A DNA stretch of 64,000 nt from Pandoraea pulmonicola (GCF_000815105.2 NZ_CP010310.2:744001-808000), one strand, 5' to 3'; shown: positions 8,487 through 17,969, numbered from the stretch's first letter. Program-made: numbers and translations. Notes: generated by a model not told the origin, from the sequence alone.

Positions 8487-9350
8487 TCAGGCGGCCAGGA
8501 AGCGGCCGCTGTTGAAGTCGTCGAACGCCTGACGGAGTTCGGCCTCGGTGTTCATCACGAACGGGCCGTAGCCCGCGATCGGCTCGTCGATCGGTTCGCC
8601 CGTCAGCACGAGAAGCATGGCGTTGCCATCGGCACGGATCGTCACGTCGCTGCCGTCGCGGCTTAGCAGGATCATCTGTGCTTCGCCGGCGTCCTGGGTG
8701 CCGTTGATGGTGACGCGCCCGGTCAGCACGACCAGCATGGCCGTGTGTCCCTCAGGGAGATCGAGCGTGACATCGGCGTTCGGTGTCAGTCGGAGGTCCC
8801 ACATGTTGACCGGTGTGAACGTCTTCGCCGGACCCTTGGCGCCGAGCAGTTCGCCGGCGATCACGCGGGCCTTGCCGGCGCCATTCGGCAGATCGACGAC
8901 CGGAATGTCCGCTGCGACGATGCCCTGATAGCCGCCGGGAGTCATCTTGTCCTTGGCGGGAAGGTTCACCCACAGCTGCACCATCCGGAACGGGCCGCCT
9001 GTCCTGGCGAAATCCGGGGCGTGGTATTCCTCGTGCAGAATGCCGCCGCCAGCCGTCATCCATTGCACGTCGCCCGGGCCGATGACGCCGCCGTTGCCCG
9101 CCGAATCCTTGTGCTCGACCTGGCCGTCGTACACGACCGTTACCGTTTCGAAGCCACGGTGCGGGTGCTGGCCGACGCCGCGACGCGCCGTGGTCGGTTC
9201 GAAGTCGTATGGGCCGGCGTAGTCGAGCAGCAGGAACGGGCTCACGTGCTGGCCGAGATTGTTGTAGGAAAACAGCGAGCGCACCGGGAAGCCATCGCCC
9301 ACCCAGTGGCTGCGGTTGTTGCCATAAAGGCCGAGAATCGTCTTGCTCAT
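8487..9350 (-). CDS. Pirin family protein
   Basis: The 287-residue product has the two-cupin layout of pirins. The N-terminal cupin holds the metal-site signature HPHRGFETVT near residue 58 and a second histidine/glutamate set in HEEYH near 100, so an iron or other divalent metal is expected. Some pirins act as quercetinases, others as redox-sensing co-regulators. ATG 9350 is preceded by GGAGAGG. The gene is divergent from a LysR regulator 112 bp away, a very common arrangement in which the LysR protein controls pirin. Confidence 0.9.
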   Translation of the reverse strand: MSKTILGLYGNNRSHWVGDGFPVRSLFSYNNLGQHVSPFLLLDYAGPYDFEPTTARRGVGQHPHRGFETVTVVYDGQVEHKDSAGNGGVIGPGDVQWMTAGGGILHEEYHAPDFARTGGPFRMVQLWVNLPAKDKMTPGGYQGIVAADIPVVDLPNGAGKARVIAGELLGAKGPAKTFTPVNMWDLRLTPNADVTLDLPEGHTAMLVVLTGRVTINGTQDAGEAQMILLSRDGSDVTIRADGNAMLLVLTGEPIDEPIAGYGPFVMNTEAELRQAFDDFNSGRFLAA

Positions 9351-9462
9351 GTTCCTCTCCAGTGGCGGTACCAAGTGCGCCGCGTGTTGTTATTCAATTT
9401 ATATCTGGAACGATCGAAGAGAAAGATTGCATTTGCCGACGCACAGTCCTATAAATGGGACG

Positions 9463-10374
9463 ATGCAAGACCTCAATGATCTCTATTACTTCGTCCAGGT
9501 CGTCGACCATGGCGGCTTTGCGGCGGCCGCGCGTGCGACCGGCCTGCAGAAGTCCAAACTCAGCCGGCGGATGCTCCAGCTGGAAGATCGGCTGGGCGTG
9601 CGTCTACTCCACCGATCGTCACGGCGGTTCTCGGTGACGGAGTTGGGGCGCGAATACTACGAGCGCTGCGTTGCGATGCTGGTAGAGGCCGAAGCCGCCG
9701 ATCAGGTCATCGCAAAGGTGCGGGCCGAGCCGCGCGGCATCATTCGGGTGAGTTGCCCGGTCGCGCTCATCAACTTTCAGTTCGGGGCATTGTTCGCGCG
9801 CTTTCTTGCGACGTATCCGGAGGTCGAACTTCATCTGGAGAGTTCGAATCGACGTGTCGACGTGATTGCCGAAGGCTTCGACGTGGCGATTCGCGTGCGC
9901 TTTCCGCCGCTGGAGCCGTCCGATCTGGTCATGCGCAGGCTCGACACCAGCACGCAGTGCCTGGTGGCGAGTCCGTCGCTGATTGCCGGACGAACGATTC
10001 GTTTTCCCGCGGATCTGCATGATCTGCCGAGCGTGACGCTCGGGCCGCCGCGGCGCGACTATCAATGGCAGCTTCACCACGAGGACGGCCAGATCGCCAA
10101 TGTGTCCCATGTGCCGCGGCTGGTCACGGACGACATGCAGGCGTTGTGCGATGCGGCCATCGCCGGCGTGGGCGTGGTGGCGTTGCCGACGATGATGGTG
10201 TGGCGACAGATCGACGCGGGGCAACTGGTGCATGTATTGCCCGACTGGCGCCCTCGCGCGGGGATCGTTCACGCGGTATTCGCATCGCGGCGAGGCTTGT
10301 TGCCCGCCGTTCGCACGCTGATCGAATTCCTGGCGACGGAGTGCGACGCGGCACGCAAGGAAGCCGAGGTGTAG
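9463..10374 (+). CDS. LysR-family regulator divergent from pirin
   Basis: A 303-residue LysR protein with the helix-turn-helix at residues 1-60 (LYYFVQVVDHGGFAAAARATG) and an effector domain of the CrgA/AaeR-like group. ATG 9463 fits the usual family N terminus of Met-Gln-Asp-Leu-Asn. The 112-bp gap to pirin contains an AT-rich tract around 9390-9430 that is the likely operator and promoter region. Activation of pirin, perhaps under oxidative or electrophile stress, is inferred from the widespread pairing. Confidence 0.88.
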   Translation: MQDLNDLYYFVQVVDHGGFAAAARATGLQKSKLSRRMLQLEDRLGVRLLHRSSRRFSVTELGREYYERCVAMLVEAEAADQVIAKVRAEPRGIIRVSCPVALINFQFGALFARFLATYPEVELHLESSNRRVDVIAEGFDVAIRVRFPPLEPSDLVMRRLDTSTQCLVASPSLIAGRTIRFPADLHDLPSVTLGPPRRDYQWQLHHEDGQIANVSHVPRLVTDDMQALCDAAIAGVGVVALPTMMVWRQIDAGQLVHVLPDWRPRAGIVHAVFASRRGLLPAVRTLIEFLATECDAARKEAEV

Positions 10375-10390
10375 GCGTACCCGGCGGCCG

Positions 10391-10433
10391 CACGGTTCCC
10401 GCTTGGCCGCAGGGCGTTCCGTGGCGTTTTTTT
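10391..10433 (+). terminator. Terminator after the pirin-linked LysR gene
   Basis: CACGG (10391-10395) pairs with CCGTG (10419-10423), with an inner CCC/GGG pairing, and is followed after GCG by seven T (10427-10433). It lies 17 bases after the LysR stop. Confidence 0.6.
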
Positions 10434-10620
10434 GCGTGATTTGCATGATTGTGGGCCACCCCGACATAGATGTTCACAGACGGTCACAAATCTCCAACAC
10501 GGCGGCGCATCGGCCTGTCGCACAATACGATCGACCGCTTTCGGGTGCCCGGATGCTGCCCCGGGGACCACTGCGTCCGAAGTGCCGCGTCTGAACCTCT
10601 TTTTCGATAAGGTGTGACCC

Positions 10621-10908
10621 ATGTCTACATTCCGCCGGTTGCCGCTCGTCGTCGCCGTCACGTTGTTGAGCTTTTCCGCGTTCGCGAGTGCCGAGCCCGC
10701 AGCGGCCAATGCCTCGGCCGATGCCGAGCACGGGCTGGCTCGCGAAGCAGCGCCTGCCCACGAAAGTTCGACGCAGCCGCTCCGGGTGGGTCTTTCCGAC
10801 CCGGATACCCGACTGGTGCTGCCCTGGTTCGTTACGGAGCTGGTCGACGCCGTCAACGAGCGTCGGTCTTTGAGGGATGTCGCGGAAGGCCTCGCGCAAG
10901 GCGTCTGA
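10621..10908 (+). CDS. Small exported hypothetical protein, 95 aa
   Basis: Unrecognised. The first 24 residues form a clear signal peptide ending Ala-Ser-Ala, with AAGGTG as ribosome site before the ATG. The mature 70 residues are Ala/Glu-rich at first, then contain an Arg-Leu-Val-Leu-Pro-Trp-Phe-Val hydrophobic patch and a short amphipathic helix at the end. No cysteines are seen. It stands alone between a LysR gene and an MFS transporter. Confidence 0.55.
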   Translation: MSTFRRLPLVVAVTLLSFSAFASAEPAAANASADAEHGLAREAAPAHESSTQPLRVGLSDPDTRLVLPWFVTELVDAVNERRSLRDVAEGLAQGV

Positions 10909-11174
10909 CCGCCGCCGGCCGGCCCTGCTCGGCCCGTGCCGGCGCGTCGATCGCGCCGACTTCATGACGGCGAGCCGTTTCCCGGCAAACTCGTTCCCCC
11001 GCCTCCCCAATCAGCACTTTTGCGTGCCGAAACGGCACGAAGCCTCATTTTCTCCCGCCTACACTCCGCTTCCTGAGACTGGCCGGTGGCCTGCGCGCCT
11101 CATGCGCCTCGTGCACTTCCAGCGCGGCCGCCACACACTTATCTTCAATGCCAGCCACCCCAGAGGAGCAGGGT

Positions 11175-12503
11175 ATGACCAGCAGCAACGCCAAACCGGC
11201 ACAACACAATCCGTGGCGCGAAATCTGCGCCGCGAGCATCGGCAACGCACTCGAGTTCTATGACCTGCTGATCTATGGCTACTTCGCCATCGTGATCGGC
11301 CAGTTGTTCTTCCCCGCGCACGACGCGACGACCTCGCTGCTGCTCTCTGTCGGCACCTTCGGCATCTCGTTCGTTACCCGCCCGCTCGGTTCGATCATCC
11401 TCGGCAGCTATGCCGACCGCGCCGGCCGCAAGGCGTCGCTCACGGTCTCCATCGGTCTGATGATGCTCGGCACCGCCATGATCGCGTTTGCACCGACCTA
11501 TGAGCAGCTCGGCATTGTCTCGCCGCTCATCATCATCGTCGCGCGCATGCTGCAAGGCTTCTCCACCGGCGGCGAGTTCGGCGCGGCCACGGCCTTTATG
11601 GTCGAGCATGCCGACGCCAAGCGTCGCGGCTTCTTCGCGAGCTGGCAGATGTCCACCCAAGGCCTCGCCACGGTGCTCGCCGCCGGCGTTTCCGCGCTTC
11701 TCAGCCTGCTGCTCACGGCCGATCAACTGAGCGCCTGGGGCTGGCGCATCGCGTTTGCCGTCGGCCTGCTCATCGGGCCGGTCGGCCTGTACATTCGCCG
11801 CAACATCGACGAGACCGCCGACTTCAAGAAGCTCGGGGAGAAGCAACGTGAGAAGTCGCCGCTGCGCGAAGTCTTCGGCCGCGACCGCGCCAACATGCTG
11901 CTCGGCGCCGGTGTCGTTGCTGCCGCGACCGCGTTCAACTACGTCCACAAGCTCTACATGCCGACGTATGCCGTCAAGCAACTGCATATCCCCGCGACGT
12001 CCTCGTTCATTGGTGCGGTCGTGACGGGTGTGATGCTGATGATCGCCGCGCCCGTCGTGGGCCATCTCTCCGACAAGTTCGGCCGCATCCGCGTGATGCT
12101 CTGGGCGCTGATTCTCGTTGGCGTGACGACTTATCCGCTGTTCGTCCTGCTCAATCGCTATCCGACGTTCCAGACGCTGCTGATGGTGCAGGCGCTCGTC
12201 GGTCTGCTCATCGCCGTGAGTCTCGCGCCGCTGCCGGCGCTGCTCGCCGACATCTTCCCGACGAGCACGCGCGGCACGGGCCTGGCGCTGTCGTACAACT
12301 TCTCGGTGACGGTCTTCGGCGGTTTCGCCCCGCTGATCGTGACCTGGCTCATCGACGCTTCGCACAACAAGCTCGCCCCGAGCTTCTACGTGATGGCCAC
12401 GGCCGTACTGAGCATCTGTGCCGTGATTTCGCTGGGCCGTCGTGTGCGCGCGGGCAAGATCTTCGGCGTCGCGCACGGCTCGGCACGCACGTCGAAGGCC
12501 TGA
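11175..12503 (+). CDS. MFS transporter, metabolite:H+ symporter (MHS) type
   Basis: A 442-residue inner-membrane carrier with about twelve hydrophobic helices. The opening NALEFYDLLIYGYFAIVIG and the GSYADRAGRK loop between helices 2 and 3 are characteristic of the MHS family, which moves citrate, shikimate, dicarboxylates, betaines and similar solutes with protons. ATG 11175 has AGAGGAG upstream. A zinc-dependent deacylase gene follows 116 bp on, beyond a strong terminator, so the carrier may bring in an N-acylated or carboxylated substrate for it. That link is inference. Confidence 0.85.
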   Translation: MTSSNAKPAQHNPWREICAASIGNALEFYDLLIYGYFAIVIGQLFFPAHDATTSLLLSVGTFGISFVTRPLGSIILGSYADRAGRKASLTVSIGLMMLGTAMIAFAPTYEQLGIVSPLIIIVARMLQGFSTGGEFGAATAFMVEHADAKRRGFFASWQMSTQGLATVLAAGVSALLSLLLTADQLSAWGWRIAFAVGLLIGPVGLYIRRNIDETADFKKLGEKQREKSPLREVFGRDRANMLLGAGVVAAATAFNYVHKLYMPTYAVKQLHIPATSSFIGAVVTGVMLMIAAPVVGHLSDKFGRIRVMLWALILVGVTTYPLFVLLNRYPTFQTLLMVQALVGLLIAVSLAPLPALLADIFPTSTRGTGLALSYNFSVTVFGGFAPLIVTWLIDASHNKLAPSFYVMATAVLSICAVISLGRRVRAGKIFGVAHGSARTSKA

Positions 12504-12548
12504 CGGGCCGGTCCGCCCTCCACTCAATGAACTGATTTCCGCCGCAAC

Positions 12549-12592
12549 GACGACGTCCGCCGCCTCCCCTGCGGCGACGTCGTCTTCTTTTT
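12549..12592 (+). terminator. Terminator between MFS gene and deacylase
   Basis: GACGACGTC (12549-12557) pairs with GACGTCGTC (12576-12584), extended by GCCGC/GCGGC with one bulged C, and runs into TTCTTTTT. It ends only 27 bases before the next start codon. Confidence 0.75.
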
Positions 12593-12619
12593 CGGCATCC
12601 CCTTGCGGAGCATTTCCCC

Positions 12620-13603
12620 ATGACCACGCTCGAAGCGATCCGCGCCGCCTTGCCGGCGTACCCCATCGAAGTCTCGTTTCCCGATATCGCCCGCTGGCGC
12701 GAAGGCAACACCGGCATCGATTATCTGCACACATTCGACAGCGGCAAACCGGGCAAGCACGTGATGATTCTCGCGCTCACCCACGGCAACGAAGTGAGCG
12801 GCGCCATCGCCGTCGACGCGCTGCTCGCCGCGGGGATACGCCCGTCGGCCGGCCGTCTGTCGCTCGGTTTCGGCAACGTCGGGGCGTACGCGGAGTTCAA
12901 CGCGGAGAACGCCGACGCCACGCGCTTTCTGGACGAGGACATGAACCGCGTCTGGTCGCCCGCCGCCCTCGAGGGCGAACGTCAAAGCCGTGAGCTAGCG
13001 CGTGCGCGGGCCATGCGTCCGTTCATCGATACGGTCGATCTGCTGCTCGACATCCACTCGATGCACGAAGCGTCCGCGCCGCTGATGATGACCGGCCCGC
13101 TGGAGAAGGCCGTCGCGCTGGCCGCCGAGATCGGCGCGCCGGAACACGTGATCATCGACAAGGGACACGCCAACGGCACGCGCATGCGCGACTACGGCGG
13201 CTTCGGCGATCCGGCCAGCCCGAAGAACGCGCTGCTCATCGAGACCGGCCAGCACTTCGCTGCCAGCGCACGCGACGTGGCGCTCGATGCTGCCGCGCGA
13301 TTCCTGCTGCACGCGGGCGTAGTGTCGGAGGCCGAAGTGGCATCGTGGCTTACGCAGCCGAAGCCCGCGCGCCAGAAGTTCGTCGAAATCACGCAACCCG
13401 TGGTGGCGCGCTCGATGGACTTTCGCTTCTCGCAGCCGTTCAAGGGACTGGAAGTGATCGAGAAGGCCGGCACCGAGATCGCGCGCGACGGCGACGAAGT
13501 CATCGTCACGCCGTATGACAACTGCGTGATCGTGCAGCCGTCGATGCGCCACCTCGGCGTAAACGTCACGATGATGCGCCTGGGACGCCTGCTCGATCGC
13601 TGA
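12620..13603 (+). CDS. Zinc deacylase, succinylglutamate desuccinylase/aspartoacylase family
   Basis: A 327-residue M14-like hydrolase. The zinc ligands are visible in HGNE (near residue 55) and in LLLDIHSMHE (near 143), with a likely catalytic glutamate in LLIETGQHF near 200. The C-terminal third forms the beta-rich domain of the family. Members remove acyl groups from amino-acid nitrogens (succinylglutamate, acetylaspartate) or related ligands in the cytosol. Length and motif order match the COG3608-type subgroup rather than AstE. Its neighbour upstream is an MHS symporter, a plausible uptake partner. Confidence 0.83.
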   Translation: MTTLEAIRAALPAYPIEVSFPDIARWREGNTGIDYLHTFDSGKPGKHVMILALTHGNEVSGAIAVDALLAAGIRPSAGRLSLGFGNVGAYAEFNAENADATRFLDEDMNRVWSPAALEGERQSRELARARAMRPFIDTVDLLLDIHSMHEASAPLMMTGPLEKAVALAAEIGAPEHVIIDKGHANGTRMRDYGGFGDPASPKNALLIETGQHFAASARDVALDAAARFLLHAGVVSEAEVASWLTQPKPARQKFVEITQPVVARSMDFRFSQPFKGLEVIEKAGTEIARDGDEVIVTPYDNCVIVQPSMRHLGVNVTMMRLGRLLDR

Positions 13604-13624
13604 GCGTCTGTCGCAACAATGCGG

Positions 13625-13656
13625 CGGGCCGGTGATTCACCGGCCCGTTTGTTTTT
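13625..13656 (+). terminator. Strong terminator after the deacylase gene
   Basis: CGGGCCGGTG (13625-13634) and CACCGGCCCG (13638-13647) form a perfect 10-bp stem with a 3-nt loop, followed by TTTGTTTTT. Confidence 0.9.
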
Positions 13657-13740
13657 ACGAGATGCCGCGGGCGCAGTTGGAACGTGCCGACGACATGATC
13701 GAGCCCACGACGCTCACCGCGACGAGCGCGATCAACGCGC

Positions 13741-14130
13741 TCACGAATCGGCAACTGTGGAGGAGGGCGCCGGTTTGCCGCGACGCAAGCTCAATTGGGC
13801 GAGCACGTCCGCATGCTGATTGCCCCATCGGTAGAGCATCTCGATCGGCTCGATGAACAGCTCGCCCAGCGGCGTGAGCGTGTATTCCACCTTGGGCGGC
13901 ACCACCGCGTACACCTCGCGGTGAATCAGACCGTCGCGCTCCAGTTCGCGCAGGGTCTGCGTCAACATCTTCTTGGAAATGCCGGGCAGGCGGCGCTGCA
14001 ATTCGCCGGTGCGCGTGGTGCCGCACTGCAAGGCGTAGAGCACCATGCTCGTCCACTTCACGCTGAAGAGCTCCAGCACGCGACGCGGCACGCAGGTTTC
14101 TTCGAAAACGAACGGCTCGGGTTTGCTCAT
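13741..14130 (-). CDS. HxlR-family transcriptional regulator
   Basis: A 129-residue winged-helix protein of the HxlR (MarR-like) family. It has the N-terminal cysteine (EETCVPRRVLELFSVKW), the signature GELQRRLPGISKKMLTQTLRELERDGL, and the wing YTLTPLGE. ATG 14130 is used; a TTG at 14154 is a weaker alternative. Regulators of this type often sense electrophiles or redox state through the N-terminal cysteine. It diverges from a flavin-dependent oxidoreductase gene, with TGGTAACCA and a nearby repeated GGTNAC element in the gap. Confidence 0.88.
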   Translation of the reverse strand: MSKPEPFVFEETCVPRRVLELFSVKWTSMVLYALQCGTTRTGELQRRLPGISKKMLTQTLRELERDGLIHREVYAVVPPKVEYTLTPLGELFIEPIEMLYRWGNQHADVLAQLSLRRGKPAPSSTVADS

Positions 14131-14151
14131 GGTAACCAAATGGTGACTATT
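14130..14151. promoter_or_regulatory. Candidate HxlR operator
   Basis: A perfect 9-bp palindrome TGGTAACCA (14130-14138) is followed two bases later by TGGTGACTA, a second copy of the same half-site. It overlaps the HxlR start codon, so binding would repress the regulator itself and possibly the divergent oxidoreductase. Confidence 0.35.
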
Positions 14152-14307
14152 CAACTAAAGGGTGCCTACTGGGGATTTGGCGCCTTCGTCACTATACTTT
14201 GTGCCGATAGTGCGCGTCATCCCGTGAGCGCCGTGATCGCTTTGCCACCCAAGAGTGGAGGCGGGACGGTGACTGGTGCGAGCGCGCGCACATAAACGGA
14301 GAGTCCC

Positions 14308-15309
14308 ATGAGCAGTTTGTCGAAGACGGCCATCTCGATGCTGGACCTGGTGCCTGTGCGCACCGGCGGCACCGTGGCCGAAGCCCTGAAACAGTCCACC
14401 GAACTAGCCCAGCACGTCGAGCGCCTCGGCTTCACGCGGTTCTGGCTGGCCGAGCATCACAACATGGACGGCATCGCCAGTTCGGCGACGGCACTGTTGA
14501 TCGGTCATGTCGCGGGCAAGACATCGCGCATTCGCGTGGGCTCGGGCGGCGTGATGCTGCCGAACCATCCGCCGCTGGTCGTCGCGGAGAACTTCGGGAC
14601 GCTGGCCGCGCTGTATCCGGGGCGAATCGACCTGGGGTTGGGGCGCGCACCGGGCGCCGACCAGGCGACGATGCGCGCGCTGCGTCGCGACCGGTTGTCC
14701 GACGGCGACGATTTCCCGGAGCAGGTCGCGGAACTGCGGGCGCTACTGGCGCCGGCACAGCCGGGACAGCGTCTGGTCGCCACGCCTGGCGCGGGCAGCG
14801 ACATTCCGGTCTGGTTGCTGGGCTCGTCGCTGTTCTCGGCGCAACTGGCAGCGCAGCTGGGGCTGCCGTATGCGTTCGCGTCCCATTTCGCACCGCGATT
14901 CCTGTTCGATGCGTTACGTCTCTATCGCGATCTCTTCCGTCCGTCGGCGGTGCTGGACAAGCCGTACGTCATGGTCGGCGTACCCGTTGTCGCGGCGCCG
15001 AGCGACGAAGAGGCGGCGTTCCTCGCCACGTCGTCACAGCAGAAGATCCTGGCGCTCATGCGCGGCCAGAGTCTGAAGCTGCAACCGCCGGTGCACGACA
15101 TGGACGAGCGCTGGGATCCGATGGAGCAGCATTCGGTGGAAGCATTCCTTGGCGTGGCGGTCGTGGGTGGCCCCGAGCGCGTGAAGTCCGGGTTGTCGCA
15201 TCTGGTCGAGCGCACGCAGGCCGACGAACTGATGCTCGTCGCCGACGTCTACGACCCCGCGCTGCGCTTGCGTTCGTGCGACATCGTGGCGGATGTGTGG
15301 AAGTCCTGA
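14308..15309 (+). CDS. LLM-class flavin-dependent oxidoreductase (luciferase-like)
   Basis: A 333-residue TIM-barrel protein of the bacterial luciferase superfamily, closest in feel to the YhbW/YvbT group. Landmarks are [10 protein letters not shown] near residue 47, the [19 protein letters not shown] strand near 76 and [12 protein letters not shown] near 112, which form the FMN/substrate cavity. It would use reduced FMN to oxidise an unknown organic substrate. It faces the HxlR gene, and such pairs are common. The end is followed by a weak GGGGCG/CGCCCC hairpin at about 15333-15358. Confidence 0.86.
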   Translation: MSSLSKTAISMLDLVPVRTGGTVAEALKQSTELAQHVERLGFTRFWLAEHHNMDGIASSATALLIGHVAGKTSRIRVGSGGVMLPNHPPLVVAENFGTLAALYPGRIDLGLGRAPGADQATMRALRRDRLSDGDDFPEQVAELRALLAPAQPGQRLVATPGAGSDIPVWLLGSSLFSAQLAAQLGLPYAFASHFAPRFLFDALRLYRDLFRPSAVLDKPYVMVGVPVVAAPSDEEAAFLATSSQQKILALMRGQSLKLQPPVHDMDERWDPMEQHSVEAFLGVAVVGGPERVKSGLSHLVERTQADELMLVADVYDPALRLRSCDIVADVWKS

Positions 15310-15395
15310 TGATTCACGGGCGGTGACGCGGTGATGGGGCGGCGGCGGTGTGCGCCCCTTTACATGGCGTCACACCTGCGCGCAGCCCTCGCAGC

Positions 15396-16664
15396 TCAGC
15401 GGAATCGACCGATGGAGAACGGCGCCAGGTCGATGGCCGGACGCTCCCCGCTCACCAGCGCCGCAATCGTGCGGCCCGTCGACGCCGCGGCGGTGAGGCC
15501 CACGTGCCCGTGCCCGAACGCGTAGAAGGCGTTCGGCACCTTCGACGCCGCGCCCAGCACCGGCAACGAGTCGGGCGTACTCGGGCGGAAGCCCTGCCAG
15601 CGTGCGCCATCCACGGACGTCGTTGATTTCACCCCTGGCGCCGCGCCGGGGAACATCTTGTGCAACTGGCTTAGCAGCAAGTCCGCTCGACGCCAGTTCG
15701 GCGGCGCTTGCAGGCCTGCGAGTTCGACCGTGCCGGCGCCGCGAAGGCGTCCGTTCATCGGTGTGGCGAACAGCTTGCCTTCGGCCCACATCACCGGCCG
15801 CGACGGCATTTCGGCCGGCGTCGGAATCTCGACGTGATAGCCGCGTTCGGTGTCGAAGACGATCCGGTCGCCCAGTTGACGCGCGAACGGGGCCGACCAC
15901 GCACCGGCCGCCACGACCACTGTGCTGGCGGCTTCGCGTCCCCGGTCGGTATGTACCGCAACGGCATGCGCGTCGTTGGTCTCGATCGCCACGGCGGCGG
16001 CATCGACGACGCGCCCGCCGCGCGCCACCACGTGAGCGGTCAGCCGTGCGAGCAATGCGCCGGGATCCAGCGTGTGCCCCGTCTCGCCGATGTAGCGCGC
16101 TCCGACGAAGTCGTGCGACAGCGTCGGCTCCAATTCGCGCAGCGCAGTGGCATCCAGCGTCTCGATCTGCACCCCGTTCTCGCGCCGCAACGCCATACCG
16201 CCTTCATCGCCCCGCATACCGCTCTGCGTGGAGTACGCGATGAGGTAACCACGCCGCGTGACGAGATCGTTCGCCTCGGCTTCATCGAGCAGGGGTTGAT
16301 AGGCGTCGAGCGCCGGGCCGAGCAGGGCGCGCAACGCCCGTGCCTGCGCCGCCACGCGCTCGGGCTGACTTGCGGCAATGAAGCGCAGCAGCCATGGCAC
16401 CATGCGCGGCAGATATCGCCAGCGCAGCACCAGCGGGCCGTCCGGCTGCATCAGCCAGCCCGGCACTTGCCATAGCACCCCCGGCATGGCAATGGGGACG
16501 ACCGAAGAGCCGTTGATGCACCCGGCGTTACCGAGCGACGCGGCCTGACGGGCGGACCGCCGATCGACGATGACGACGGCGTGCCCGGCACGCTGTAGAT
16601 ATGCGGCGGTACACACGCCGACCAAACCGCCCCCGATGATGACGACGGGACGCGAATCGTTCAT
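15396..16664 (-). CDS. FAD-dependent D-amino-acid dehydrogenase-like oxidoreductase
   Basis: A 422-residue DAO-superfamily enzyme. The Rossmann fingerprint VVIIGGGLVGVCTAAYL opens at residue 7, followed by the acidic ribose-binding residue in IVDRR. The C-terminal FAD contact YAFGHGHVGLTAAASTGR is the DadA signature. It would oxidise a D-amino acid or related secondary amine and pass electrons to the respiratory chain. ATG 16664 has AGGAC upstream; the longer frame is not supported. It is monocistronic here, without an alanine racemase neighbour, so I give no dadA symbol. Confidence 0.85.
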   Translation of the reverse strand: MNDSRPVVIIGGGLVGVCTAAYLQRAGHAVVIVDRRSARQAASLGNAGCINGSSVVPIAMPGVLWQVPGWLMQPDGPLVLRWRYLPRMVPWLLRFIAASQPERVAAQARALRALLGPALDAYQPLLDEAEANDLVTRRGYLIAYSTQSGMRGDEGGMALRRENGVQIETLDATALRELEPTLSHDFVGARYIGETGHTLDPGALLARLTAHVVARGGRVVDAAAVAIETNDAHAVAVHTDRGREAASTVVVAAGAWSAPFARQLGDRIVFDTERGYHVEIPTPAEMPSRPVMWAEGKLFATPMNGRLRGAGTVELAGLQAPPNWRRADLLLSQLHKMFPGAAPGVKSTTSVDGARWQGFRPSTPDSLPVLGAASKVPNAFYAFGHGHVGLTAAASTGRTIAALVSGERPAIDLAPFSIGRFR

Positions 16665-16800
16665 GAAGCCGTCCTGCAAAAAACGAAAACGCCAAGTGTA
16701 CTGCGTCGGTCGCTTTGACCGGGGCAAGGTCAAAATTGGCAGGCATCTCGGCGATGCGTCGTCATCGTCCCGGCACCGCGATGACAACCGCGGCGCGCGC

Positions 16801-17637
16801 TCATATCATCTCCAGCGGTCGCTTGCGCGAAGGCGCCTCGAAGTGGTGGTCGAGCATGGCGAGTTCGTCGGCGGTGAGGGCGATGTCGAGCGCCGCACGA
16901 TTGGCCCGCACATGTTCGTCGGTGCCTGCCTTCGGTATCGCGATGACGCCCGGCCGGTTCAGCACCCATGCGAGCGCGATCTGCAATGGCGTGACGTTTC
17001 GCGCCCGGGCGATGTCGCCGAGGACGCCCTTTGTCGGCAGTCGCCCCTGCTCGATGGGCGAGTAGGCCATCATCGGCAGTCCGTGCTCCGCCAGCCACGG
17101 GATGAGATCGTATTCCGGGCCGCGCCGCGAAAGGTTGTAGAGCACCTGGTTCGTGAGGCACGCGTCACCTCCCGCGGCGTCGAACAGTTCGTCCATGTCA
17201 TCCGTATCGAAGTTGCTCACGCCCCAATAGCGAATCTTGCCCGCGTCGCGCAGTGCTTCGAACCCAGCGATCGTTTCCTCGAGCGGTATTGCGCCGCGCC
17301 AGTGCAGGAGATAGAGGTCGAGCCGGTCCGTGCGAAGGCGAGACAGACTGCGCTCGCAGGCCTCGATCACGCCGCGTCGCGAGGCGTTATGCGGGTAGAC
17401 CTTGCTCACGAGAAATACCTCGTCGCGAAGGCCGTCGAGCGCTTCGCCGACCAGCGTCTCCGTCGCGCCTTCACCGTACATTTCGGCCGTGTCGACGAGC
17501 GTCATGCCGAGCGAGACGCCAAGCCGCAGCGCCGCGATTTCGCCACGGCGGCGCTCGGGCCTCTCGCCCATCATCCATGTGCCCTGCCCGAGCACCGGTA
17601 CCGATTCGCCACCCGGTAGAGAGATGCTTCGCATCAT
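16801..17637 (-). CDS. Aldo/keto reductase
   Basis: A 278-residue TIM-barrel reductase. The catalytic tetrad is visible: Asp and Tyr in LVDTAEMYGEG near residue 49, Lys in FLVSKVYPHN near 80, and His in LYLLHWRG near 113. The NADPH-binding end is AIPKAGTDEHVRANRAAL. It reduces small aldehydes or ketones in the cytosol; the natural substrate cannot be told. AAGGAGG lies just ahead of two adjacent ATG codons (17637 and 17634), so expression should be efficient. The divergent side is a long gene-free interval. Confidence 0.9.
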   Translation of the reverse strand: MMRSISLPGGESVPVLGQGTWMMGERPERRRGEIAALRLGVSLGMTLVDTAEMYGEGATETLVGEALDGLRDEVFLVSKVYPHNASRRGVIEACERSLSRLRTDRLDLYLLHWRGAIPLEETIAGFEALRDAGKIRYWGVSNFDTDDMDELFDAAGGDACLTNQVLYNLSRRGPEYDLIPWLAEHGLPMMAYSPIEQGRLPTKGVLGDIARARNVTPLQIALAWVLNRPGVIAIPKAGTDEHVRANRAALDIALTADELAMLDHHFEAPSRKRPLEMI

Positions 17638-17940
17638 GTGTCCTCCTTGATCCTAACGCCCATTATCGGCCTGCACGTGGAGCCATGACCAGTCCAGTGA
17701 GGGCTTGGCGCAACACTTCGCGGGTCGTCCTATCGTTTTGGTCGGAGCCGTCCTAATCACGATACGGACGGCTCCGCTATTGCCTTCGGCCGTCGATTCT
17801 CTCGGATAGTTCACAACCCTTTTCTCCCTTTCCGGCGATACGCTTGTCTCACCGATGCGCACAGCGAATGTTGCTCCGCAGCGAGACGGCTCGGTGATGG
17901 CTCCGGCTGTGTGCGTCGGGTCTTTACGAGTGGGGGGCGG

Positions 17941-17969
17941 AAAAAAAGAAAGCCCCGCGAGCGGGGCTT
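17941..17969 (-). terminator. Orphan rho-independent terminator on the minus strand
   Basis: An 8-bp GC-rich stem with a 4-nt loop (17950-17957 with 17962-17969), followed on the minus strand by TTTCTTTTTTT. No T run follows it on the plus strand, so it acts on minus-strand transcription only. Confidence 0.8.

Noticed and set aside
11145..12734. 529-codon minus-strand frame over the MFS gene
   Set aside because: Charged, repetitive composition typical of an antisense shadow in GC-rich DNA; the plus strand encodes a clear transporter.
15333..15358. Terminator after the flavin oxidoreductase at 14308
   Set aside because: The GGGGCG/CGCCCC stem is weak, has a long loop and only three T; not listed as a supported terminator.
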